Of a stretch of DNA of 64,000 nt, positions 47,035 to 57,304 are shown piece after piece. Numbering within the stretch: position 1 is the first letter of the stretch; every line of letters starts with the position of its first letter. Location: the NCBI GenBank assembly GCA_031772625.1, contig CM062805.1, positions 512,286,102 through 512,350,101 on the forward strand, written 5' to 3'. The notes beneath the pieces were generated by a model. That model was given only the letters and a program-made list of their open reading frames with translations, was not told the DNA's origin and made no database searches. This stretch comes from Pinus tabuliformis (lineage: Eukaryota > Streptophyta > Pinopsida > Pinales > Pinaceae). Made by a program: the position numbers and the translations under genes.

Positions 47035-48400
47035 CTATGGAAAATATTTCTTGAGAATTTGTCCATTAACAGGCAAAGCATCCCTCTTACCTGCTAAATC
47101 CTGTAACACAAACGTTGATGGACCTATGACTTCTACAATTTGAAAAGGACCAAGCCACATCCTTTGAAATTTTGTATGTTTGCCCTTTTCTTCATGAGCC
47201 TTGTCCCACTTTAAAACTAAATCTCCCATCTGAAAATCTTTTCTGGTCATTATGTTTGAATCAAAAGAGGATTTTACTAGTGCTTGATGATGATCATGTG
47301 TTTTCCTAGCTTGTTCTCGTTGTTCTTCTAATTTAATTATTTTCATTTGTCTTAGCTGTAAGGAGGAAGTAGGTACTTTATCAATGTATTGTAGTAAATA
47401 CAAAGAGGGAATTGCTAAGTGAGTCGGAAGAACCACTTCTTTCCCATAAACTAAATTAAAGGGAGAAGTGCCGATAGAAGCTTTTTGCGTTATCCGATCT
47501 GCCCATAAAGCATATATTAAAGCCTTGTGCCAATTTTTATGAATTTGATCAATTGTTCTTTTAATAATCCTGATTAGGTTTTTATTTGTTGACTCAGCTA
47601 ACCCATTACCTTGTGGGTAGTAATTGGCTGAATATTTAAGTTTGAATTCTCTTTTAAGTGCAAATTCAGTCATTGCATTTCCAGAAAAGTATGATGCATT
47701 ATCAAACATTAAAGCGGATGGCAATCCAAACCTGGTGATTATAAATTGATCTATGAACTCAATGATATTTTCAGAATTAGCCGTCTTGAGTGGAACTGTT
47801 TCTACCCACTTAGTAAAATAATCTGTTGCTATGAGGATGTATCTATGCTACTTAGAAGAGTGAGGAACGATCTCACCTATTATGTCCAAGCCCCACTGAC
47901 TAAAAGGTTGCTCGATGTTTATCGGTTGTAGTGGCAGGAATGACTTCTTTTGTCTTCCAGCAGTAGTTTGGCAGACTTGACATCTTCTCACGTAACTGTT
48001 AGAGTCTTTAAACAGCGTGGACCAGTAATATCCTTCGTGTAAGATTTTATGTGCAGTAGCATCTCCAGCATAGTGTCCGCCTGCTGGCCCATCGTGGAGT
48101 TCCTGCAAAACTTTTTCAGCTTCAGCTTTCTCAAAACACCTAAGAAGAACAGAATCATAATTTTTCCTAAAAAGAATATCATTTATGAGCTGATATTGCT
48201 TAGCTTTCAAACTTAGAGCTCTTTTCTTAGTATGATCAAGGTGTGAAGGAGCATATCGGTTCTTAAGATAATAAATGACATTAGCATATAATGATTCTAC
48301 ATTGTTTAGGCTTACCTCACACATTTGTACCTCTTCAGATGGAATTTCAGAAATTTTCGATGCTCCAGCCAGCATTTTGCAGAAGCCTTGACCTCTTACA
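47035..48400 (-). pseudogene. Integrase of element F
   Basis: Zinc-binding region (LHDGPAGGHYAGDATAHKIL, YVRRCQVCQ), core start (FSQWGLDIIGEIVPHSSK), core end (LMFDNASYFSG, YYPQGNGLAESTNKNLIRI) and C-terminal part (GDLVLKWDKAHEEKGKHTKF, WLGPFQIVEVIGPSTFVL). About 450 residues in all, the normal size for a Ty3 integrase. The last coding block ends ALPVNGQILKKYFP with no chromodomain, as expected for a Tat-like element and unlike A and B. Confidence 0.92.
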
Positions 48401-49680
48401 ATGTTTGCTGGTTTGATCTCAATATCATATTCCTGTAAGGCAGTAACCCAATTGGCCCTTTTCTCACCCACATCCTTCTGTACTAGAAGATTTCTTACCG
48501 CTTGAAACGGTACTATGATCTTAGTATGGGTTTTAAGTAAGAACGGTCTGAAGTATTTGACCGCTTTGAAAACAGCATAAGCCTGTTTCTCCACATCTGA
48601 ATAATTTAGTTCAGCACCCTGTAAATTTGAGCTAAAAAACGCAATTGGGGCTTCCGCTTTTTCTTGATTTGCTTGAGTTAGAATCGCAGCATATGACTTA
48701 TCTGAGGCAAATGTGTATAAAATAAAAGGCTCTGAAAAATTCGGAGTTGCTAAAGATGGAGCATTAATAATAGCTTGTTTGATCAGGTTGAATGCTTCAT
48801 GTTCATCTTGACCCCATTTAAAATTTGAATTCTTTTTAATCATGGTTTTCAAAGGAGAGACGATTCGTGAAAAATCTGGAACGAATCTCTTTACAAAATT
48901 GATCTGACCAAGGAAAGATTGCATGGCTTTTTTGTTATGAGGTAGGGACATTTCAGAAATTTCTTTGATTCTGTCGGGATCAATGTGAATACCGGATTTT
49001 GACACTATGAATCCTAGGAGTTTCCCTTCACTTAGCGCGAAAAAAGATTTCTTTGGGTTAAACACCATTGAAAGATTTGTTTCAGGCCTTTGAGATGGTC
49101 GCTTCGCTTCTTCGAATACACTGTTATATCATCCAAATAAATTACTACAGATTTATTGACTAAACCTTCGAATGCGATTTCCATGGCTCTCTGAAATGTG
49201 GCACCAGCATTAATCAAACCAAATGGCATATTTCGATATGCGTATGTGCCCCATTTAGTTTTGAATGTGGTTTTCAACTGATCATCAGGATGTACCAACA
49301 CTTGATTGTATCCTGAAAATCCATCCAAGAAAGACATTAATTCTGAGCCCGCCACTACCTGCAGTATCTATTCCATAGGTGGTAGAGGAAAATTATCTTT
49401 TTGACAGGCTTTGTTAAGGTTCCGAAGGTCAATGCAAATCCTAATATCTCCGTTTTTCTTTCTAACAGGTACCATATTGGAGACCCATTTGGAATGTCTG
49501 ACGGGAAAGATTATCTTGGCTTTCAATAACTTATTAAGCTCAGTTTTTATCTGATTTTCTAAATTGGGGTGGATCTTTCTTAGCTTTTGTTGGACAAGTT
49601 TTTCATTATCGATCATGGGAATAGTATGCTGGATGATGGAAGTGTCGTATGTTTTCAGCTCATCATAATTCCAGGCAAAA
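48400..49680 (-). pseudogene. RT and Ty3 RNase H of element F
   Basis: RT blocks: HSKWVSNMVPVRKKNGDIRI, FLDGFSGYNQVLVHPDDQLK, MPFGLINAGATFQRAM and VVIYLDDITVYSK with the YLDD active site. Connection and RNase H follow (FLGQINFVKRFVPDFSRIV, SYAAILTQANQEKAEAPIAF, NWVTALQEYDIEIKPANIVRG). Near-complete domains, consistent with a recent insertion. Confidence 0.92.
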
Positions 49681-50560
49681 ACATTTTTATATTGTCTCAA
49701 AAGACGAATATACGTTAGTTTCTCTTCGGGGGCTAGGCCAAGGCCTAGATTAATGTTTTTTGGTTTAGCATCAGTCCCTAGGTTTACTAATTCGTAGTTC
49801 AAGGTTGAACTTTGGAGTTTTGAATTGGTACACCTCTTGAACCGATCTTTCAAATCGTATAAGTCTTCTAACTTGACCACCGACTTAGGTATAGCATTAT
49901 TCGTGCTATTTTGTTGCAATTGTTGATCGTGCTGGTCTTCGTTAATTATTTGATTGGAGTAGGATCCTTCAGACGTGAGCAAATTTACGATATCAGGATC
50001 ATCATTTAATACTCTCCAATTTGTGATGTTGTCAGGAATGGATGGTCTAAAGATTAATTCTATTGAGAATCTATCTGGACTAAAATCTTCGGACGGAATA
50101 AGCTTAGAAGCTACGTTAGCCAAAAGGTCTACACTTGCGTTTTGGAGCTTGGGGATTGAAGAAATATTAAACGCTATGAAATGCTCAGTCGGATCTTGTA
50201 CTAAGGATTGATAGTGTTTTAAATGACCTGATAAGCAATGTATAGTGTTACGTACCTGTTTAACCACAATCTCAGAGTCTCCAAAAACTTGAAGATACTT
50301 GACGTCTAACCCGATTGCTTTGTACAGGCCTTGAACCAAAGCCTCGTATTCTGCTGTATTGTTTGTGCAATCAAATTCGAGTCTGCATGTGAGCATGATT
50401 TTATCTCCTTCTGGACTAATCAGAATTCATCCTACTCCTGCTCCTTCTTTAGATCTAGAACCATCAAAAAATAATTTCCAAAACAAAGATTTATTTACAG
50501 ATTTATCTAAAAAATTGATACATTTCAAACTATCAGTTCGAGAAAAATTTTCGACTTGGG
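49680..50560 (-). pseudogene. Extra (plant-type) RNase H and linker of element F, upstream of RT
   Basis: Starts near 50500 with WKLFFDGSRSKEGAGVG, then LEFDCTNNTAEYEALVQGLYKA and VFGDSEIVVKQVRN, the conserved blocks of the second RNase H of Tat/Ogre elements. A linker of about 200 residues follows before RT. The same placement, between protease and RT, is seen in element D. Confidence 0.9.
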
Positions 50561-51060
50561 ACAAAACAGGGTGTTCTAAATAGGGTGACGCATGAGCATT
50601 GAAATTGATGAGGAAAGAATCTACCGAGTAATTGCCAATAATGCTACTGTTATACACTACTGGTTCATTTTCTCCCTGTAAATCCGTTACTATGTACTTC
50701 TGGTGTAGCTCTAGTTCAACTTTTATTTGATTTGGTTTACCGTTGTAGGGCAGCCACATGTGCGACCAGTCGGTTGCGAAGTATCCATGGAGTTTTTCTG
50801 ACCAATCCCTGCTAAGAATTAAGCCATAGAATTCTGGGATATCGGTAACTAGAATGTCGATAACCTGACATACCTTTGGGTTGGATGACAATCTTATGGT
50901 TACTTGATTTAGTTCGCCTATCACTTCGACTTGAGATCGATCTAGCTAAACTATGCGCACTGCGGATTTCTATGGTTGAACATTTAACTTGGCACATATA
51001 GATTTGGGTAAAATATTCGATGAAGCACCGGAATCTACCAAACAATTGTGCACATTTTTA
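50560..51060 (-). pseudogene. Aspartic protease region of element F
   Basis: The minus strand near 51050 reads NCLVDSGASSNI, the protease active-site motif, followed by the flap/C-terminal part (DIPEFYGLILSRDWSEKLHGYFATDW). It lies directly after gag and before the extra RNase H. Confidence 0.85.
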
Positions 51061-53011
51061 TTGAAGATTTCATAAGGAGAAACGGGGGAGTGTGAGATCT
51101 TGATCTTCCTCCAATTAGGGCGATGTCATTTGGATCAATCTTATTGATTGCGTTAGTTGGAGGTCTTCCCATGTTATGGGAAGCTTGAGAAAGTACAACG
51201 GCAGGCAAAGGTGCAACTGGCACGGCATGTAATTCTTTCATCATTATCTTTTGTTGATGTTTCAACTTGCTCAGTTCATAAAGGGTGATGTTAGCCCTAG
51301 TCTTCTTCATGTCTTCAATAATATTGTACTCCATTTCATCCGACACTATCAGTGTTTTAGATGGAGTCGTTTCATCTGTTTGGACTGGGCTGGTTTGAGT
51401 CGCTTTAGATATCGTTTTCTTTGTCGCGACTTTATCCTTTATTGCAGAGCTTGCGCTCTTCGGCTTAGGGATAGTTTGGGGAGGATCAAGCTGATTTTTG
51501 CTTCGTGTGCTAACTGGAAATACTTCTTGATCTTCTTCTTGTGGGAGGATGAAATCCCACATTCCTTGTAATTCCACAAATTCTTCGTCGTCAGTCTTCC
51601 CTTCAGTGGCAATTTCCTCTTCCTCTTCCTTGGATTCAACATTTGAAATGGCATTGGGTGGCTTTGAATCCGTTGAAGGACCTCTTTTAAAAGCTCTGTA
51701 GGGCTTTTTTGAAGAAGTTTCTGCTACTTGCTTTTTTATGTCGACCATTTCATTGGACATGGTCTTTAGAACTTTCTGCAATCCTTCCAAATCAAATGGA
51801 TCTTTTGCTTGTTTCTTCTTGGAGTCTTCCTTGAAGGTGAATTTTTTGGATTTACGTTCCTCTATCGCGGATCTCTTTTCCAGGGCTATGATTCGTTTCT
51901 CTACTGCTATCGCCTCTTTCATGTTATCAGCTAAGGTTATTTTATTGGCCCTATCCACGAAGATTGCTATGTTCGATGGTAGAGCGGTAATATACCATTC
52001 ACATCGTACTTCTTCGCTGGGCTGGGAAGCAGTAGGAATTTTGTTGAAAATTTTGTTGAAACGTAAATTGAAGTCCTTGATAGGCTCTCTAGTTTCGGCT
52101 TTAAGATTGGATAGGTCATTGATTAACGTTGTTGTAGACCTGTCATCACCAAACTTGGTTAGGAATTGGTCCTAGAAGATGTCCCAACTTGTGATGGATC
52201 CGGAGGGTAATGAAAAGTACCATGACCCGGCTGTTCCTTGCAGTGTATAAGGAAAAAGTCCAACAACAGCATCTTCATTAGTAACCCCATTGAGATTAAT
52301 GGAAAGCATGAAGTTGTTTATGTGCTCTTCTGCTAGCATGCCTTCCTCGGGATTGAATTTAGGCAGCCATTTCCTAGGATGGGCCAGTATTTGACTCAAG
52401 GGTGCAGGCATTAAGACTGCCCCAGGGTTATTCCATGGAGACTGGGCCATTGTTGAACTTCTAACAAAGGAAAGTGCAGAAGATGATCCTTGCAGCTGGG
52501 AGGATGAGGATACTATGATTGTAGATGATTGAAGAGGGGTTGTGGGGGTTCCAGTGGACAGATGGATGATGATCTGGAGTGTAGGTGTGGATGGTTGACT
52601 TCGCAGTGAAGTAGTTGAGATGGATGATGTTCACGGAAGAGTCTCACTGTCAGACTCTTTAGGTGATTTCCTCGCTCTTTTCCTGGTGGGAAGAGGTAAT
52701 TCAGTTGGCTGGGCACCAAACTTTTCACTCTTTAGCCTGGTCGGGGGATGAGCAGGGTTGTACTGCGAAGTCACGCTGCCTTGAGATTTATCAGATCTCT
52801 GAGGAGAAATGGAAAATTGCTGAAGTTTGTGAATCAGGGATTCGACTTCAAGAAGTTCTACGGTAGATTGTTCTGAAATATCAGGGTGTGTAGCAGTGGT
52901 TGATACTCGAGCAACATCTGACTCTGGATTTAAATGTAATGGAGAAGTCAGGGGAGATGATGAGGGCGATTTACTCTCAGAATGGTATTCAGATTTGGAT
53001 TTACTTGCCAT
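51035..53011 (-). pseudogene. Gag of element F
   Basis: Starts MASKSKSEYHSESKS at 53011, about 30 bases after the LTR edge. A polar serine/proline-rich N-terminus is followed by the gag core (WLPKFNPEEGMLAEEHINNFMLSI, LFPYTLQGTAGSWYFSLPSGSITSWDIF, DFNLRFNKIFNKIP) and a charged C-terminal part of about 300 residues (KKFTFKEDSKKKQAK, KPYRAFKRGPSTDSKP, EEEEEIATEGKTDDEE). I see no clear zinc knuckle. Fossil with few breaks. Confidence 0.88.
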
Positions 53012-53022
53012 TCATAGTTCAG

Positions 53023-53040
53023 GCCCTCCTTCTAGCGCCA
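53023..53040 (-). promoter_or_regulatory. Primer binding site of element F
   Basis: The minus strand reads TGGCGCTAGAAGGAGGGC, four bases inside the 5' LTR and upstream of the gag start. TGGCGC-starting sites are usual for plant Tat-type elements; which tRNA pairs with it I cannot say. Confidence 0.75.
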
Positions 53041-53044
53041 AATA

Positions 53045-55408
53045 TGTTGAAGCCCCGAAAATCGGGTCGACAACAAGGGGGATACCTACCCGGTTCGGAC
53101 CCTGGTTGACAGCTCCTTATCCGTTTGGTATAGCGGGTCCGACTGGGGATAATGGGTCCAGTTTCCCAATCATTGAGTGTGTGTGTGTAGAATTTGATGT
53201 TGCTGATCTAACAGTTCCTATCTAAGATATTCTAATTCAAAATTTAATCTAATTCTATGCTATTGTAATCTAATAAACAACACATCTAAATCTATACTAA
53301 CCCAGGATGTAATTCTTCTATTATGCAATCTAAAGAGATTTCAAATAACAACTGGTAATAAAGATCATTCAGCGATTATAAGAAACGAAATCAATCAAGA
53401 TGAACCACTTCGCATAGAAAGTTAAACGAAACAGTTGTGAAAAGCATATCGCGTAATGAGCTATTCATACATTAGGCATAAATAAATAGCTATCACCATA
53501 CAAAAGTGCCAAATGATAACTTAAGCATTCATGCAATAATACATAAATAACTAAAAAATGTATATCACTTTAACATATAAGCAGAAATGGTCAAGAGATA
53601 AAAGTACCATTTATGACTAGTCCTACTCATAAGCTTCAAGCAACAATGATTTATCTCTCCTTGCTCTAACATCCACTAAGAGTACAGAAGTGCAACATCA
53701 GTAGCAGATATCAAATGCAAACATCAACAAATCTTGATCCATTCATTCACCAAAACCTCCTTTGAGGGTGCAAAAGTGCATGTTCTGAGGACAAGTTTTT
53801 GATAAATTTCTGGACCCTTCTCTAAATGCGTGAGAAGGGTTTAAATACTACGAACTAAATAACTTAATTACACAGATTCAGGATATGGTTTAAATGACCG
53901 CCCTTTTTCTAAGAAAAGCTATTTCTAAAAATTAAATCTAATATCTAACTATTTCTGCATTTGCTCCTTAATGTTGCGAGCATTCAATATTTGCCTGGGT
54001 AGAGTCGGCTAACTGACTTCCGCTTTTGGTTGAGCTAAGCAAACAAAAATGGTAAGAGATGGCACCATTTTTTCAGCAAAATCGATGATATACTCGAGAG
54101 TCATCCTCTGGCTATGTGGATTTACTGTGTATGCCCAGTAATAATCCAAGTTCCACTTGGTTAATCCTCGAATTGCTTCTTCTTTCAGCTTTATGTTTCC
54201 AGTTTGTTCTTTACCATTGCTTTCTTGCGTTTTCTGGGCTTACAAGTGACTGAGCAGTTAGAGGATTTGCTTTTTGAGCAATTTTCTCAGCGATGCGTGA
54301 TTAGCGCTAGGCGCTAATCGCGCATCAGAAATTTCCTCTGTTCTTTGATCCGGGCCTCTCTGATGCGTTTTTCGTCTTTAACGCCTTTTCCTTCACCGGG
54401 TATAAGCTTCAAAATTTGTAAACATACTGCTTTCGTGAGCTTCTGACCTTGAGCATTAAACCGCCTGTTGATATCAGCATTTTTCAACTACTCATTCAAC
54501 CATGGTTGTGAATGAAAGATTTGTAATGGATAGCTCAGCAGCGCTCTGTGAATCTGCGGTTCTGTTGCATGCGGTATCCATTTATGATGGCATCTTTTCT
54601 CTGTCTCTGAGCATTGGAGCTTTGCCCTTTTCCTTCATGGCTTCCTGCACATTGCTTTGTGTTACTTTTGTTTTTCGTTCCTGCAGTTCACACATGAGGA
54701 GAGAGTAATGATAATAAAAATATCGACAGGAAAGCTTTAAACTCTACGGATGTACAAAAACATGCCACCTGACGTGAACTGACTCTTCAAAAAACACAAA
54801 ACCGTCTTTCATTAACAACTGGCGTATCATTCATTAATTATCATTAAAGCGCGTATCCAGTTCTTGGTTTATGGAAAGCTTTCCTTGAATGTTGAGCCGG
54901 GGAAAATCTGTGATGGAATGTTTCTGTGATTCGCATCATAGCATCGAAGTATCGCATTTATCGCATTACTGCACTACCGCAAATTTCATTAAGATGTGTT
55001 ATCACAGGGTTGCTCGATCGCGCTATCGCAAAACCGCGGATCGCAGTATCGTGCTATCGCAAAATCGAAGATCGTTACAATCGTTAAATGGTTATGTATT
55101 TTTCATGCGACATTGCGATATGCGATATCCGCTATCGCATATCGGATATTGGCGATTTTTTAAAGTTTTCCAATATGAGCGTTTCTTGATGCATGTGATG
55201 CGATGGAATTCGCGCCGCCCTTTCGCAGTTTATCATTTTTACTCATAAGGAAATGTCCTATCATTCTTTGCGCGATGTGATTTTTTCTTAAGGAGTAAAA
55301 TACATGAGCCTTAATTGAATTTTTTTTTTATTTTTTACTGAGGGTCCCCACTTATCTAATGTTATTGCTAATACTAAATAAGAAGGGGGGTTGTTGGTGG
55401 CCACAACA
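53045..55408 (-). repeat. 5' LTR of element F (2364 bp)
   Basis: Partner of 43618-45958. It differs most visibly by an extra inverted sequence at 54292-54326, which makes a 16-bp hairpin absent from the other LTR. Confidence 0.94.
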
Positions 55409-55413
55409 GAATG

Positions 55414-57288
55414 TAAAAGACAATTTGCACGTAAATCAAGTATAGAAATTCCACACAATGGAAACAATCTTAAATGCTATAATGGAATGCCATGTTCATC
55501 TTCAGATGGATGGCTAACAGTCGAACAAGTGGGCCCTTGCAGAATTCTGTTTTCCTTCTGATCTTCCTTCCACACAAACAACTTGTCCTTGCACTGTTAC
55601 AATTTTCTTGCACTAGTGAAGGCACAGTATCTTTGTGCAAAAGTATATATGACCTTCCTTACTTAAGACTTATGTCTTAGTGGAGGTGTTCTACGCCTAA
55701 GGGCTTAAAGCACTCTGTTTCTGTGACAAGAGACCAACTCTTGCACCACAGCAGAGCTTCCTTCACCTAGTTTCCAAATTACTTTCGAAAAGACTGAAAG
55801 ATGTGCTGGGATATAATTACAACTGTAAATGAAATTCTGAAGTAAATTATCTATGAAAAAAGGAAATGATTCAATTTATTAAACCTTGCAAAGGAAATAA
55901 ACTTCATGAAATAAAGGCACTTCAAAAGAATTAAACAGTAGTCTAACCATTTTGCAGGTGTTATCTAACTTTAGTAATCCATTCAAATATACTTATGTTC
56001 TTTTCAAGTATAATATGTTTATGATGATTTTATGCAACTGCTTCCAAATCCTCTTAAATATTTACTTTTAATACCGAAGACAATTACTAAACTAATGATT
56101 CATTCACTTACGTAATAACTGGAAATAATATTCAGAGAAGTGATTCATTGTTCACTGCAAAAGAATAATTAAACCAAAGTGCAGGAAACAACATGCACTA
56201 GTGCATGAAAGAGTTATATTCACGATCTGATAAAAAAAGAATTAAAACAGAGATGGAGAATAAAATAAATGCAAGAAAGATATCTCATAAGCAAAGTAAA
56301 CACAAGTAACCCTCAAACCATGGATCCCTTTCACACATTAGCTACAAAAGATATTTTAAATCAGAACTTGAAAGATAAAGATTAAAACTATAACATCACA
56401 CAGCTACAAATGAAATATCCACACATTCTTTCTAAATAACGAAAGCAAGAGGGGTAAATGAGCTGGGTTGGTTGGGCCCTAGCCAACCAGCTCATTCCCC
56501 TTATAAGGAACAAAAAAGCTTAGCACTTCAAAAGATACATCAAAGATAAACTAGACACTGTGTATGCAAATCATGAAAATTCTCTTGTATTACTTGATTC
56601 GGCAAATATACATGACAGAGTAGTCTAGCCCTAGAGCTGAGGCAATAATAGGATTACATAAACAAAATTACAATCGATGGTTCTCTACTTACTAGCCTCC
56701 TCCTACCTATATCTATATTTTATATATCCTTTCGGCTCTAGTTGTTTTCACTAATTACAGATAGTTCTTGTTCAGGCCTTTCGGCCAAACAAACTTATAA
56801 ACTAAAATTACAAAATTGGCCAATGATTATAATACACATGAATCTTGCTTGGTCGTAACCTAACTTTGGAAAATATTCCCTGATTGCACACCACATGTTA
56901 TCCTACTTTAGTTCATCAACAGCTAAACTCGAAGTCAAGGATCGAGACCCGTCCTCGTGGAAGATTTGGCTTCTCAAAAATCTCGGAGAGTCTTCATGGT
57001 AGTGCAAGAATCTACCTGCACTAGTCATACTTATTCATAATTAATAATGAGTTCCATGATTACTCCAGGAAATTAATATGAGTTACAAGAGATATTTAAA
57101 TAGGCATGAAATCCATATGAAATGATTAATAAAGTGCTGAAATAAATCTTAATATAAAATATGAGCATGTGCAGGAATGGGTAGCTATCTTGTACTAGTG
57201 CAGGAAGGAAGGGTCTTTTATTGAGATAAAACAGAGGTTGATTTTGATGGAAATGGGGTAGAAAATAGGGAAATTTAGGATACCAACA
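55414..57288 (-). repeat. Larger part of G's 3' LTR
   Basis: Continues the LTR that begins at 43399-43617, interrupted by F. No gene. Ends GGATACCAACA. The frame at 55492-55680 is short and without a recognisable family. Confidence 0.75.
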
Positions 57289-57301
57289 TCCTCCCATCCC
57301 T
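57289..57301 (-). promoter_or_regulatory. Polypurine tract of element G
   Basis: The coding strand reads AGGGATGGGAGGA, touching the 3' LTR end at 57288. Confidence 0.8.
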
Positions 57302-57304
57302 AAG

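Larger units (their letters stand above)
43618..55408 (-). mobile_element. Element F: Tat-like Ty3 element, 11.8 kb, comparatively young
   Basis: LTRs 43618-45958 and 53045-55408, perfect target duplication GAATG (43613-43617 and 55409-55413). Inside, from right to left: primer site, gag, protease, extra RNase H, RT, RNase H, integrase, then about 1.1 kb non-coding. In sampled stretches the LTRs differ by roughly two to three per hundred bases, the least of any pair here. It carries a few breaks. It lies within G's LTR. Confidence 0.95.

Noticed and set aside
55492-55680. 62-codon plus-strand frame in G's LTR
   Set aside because: Short, no homolog recognised, inside non-coding LTR sequence.
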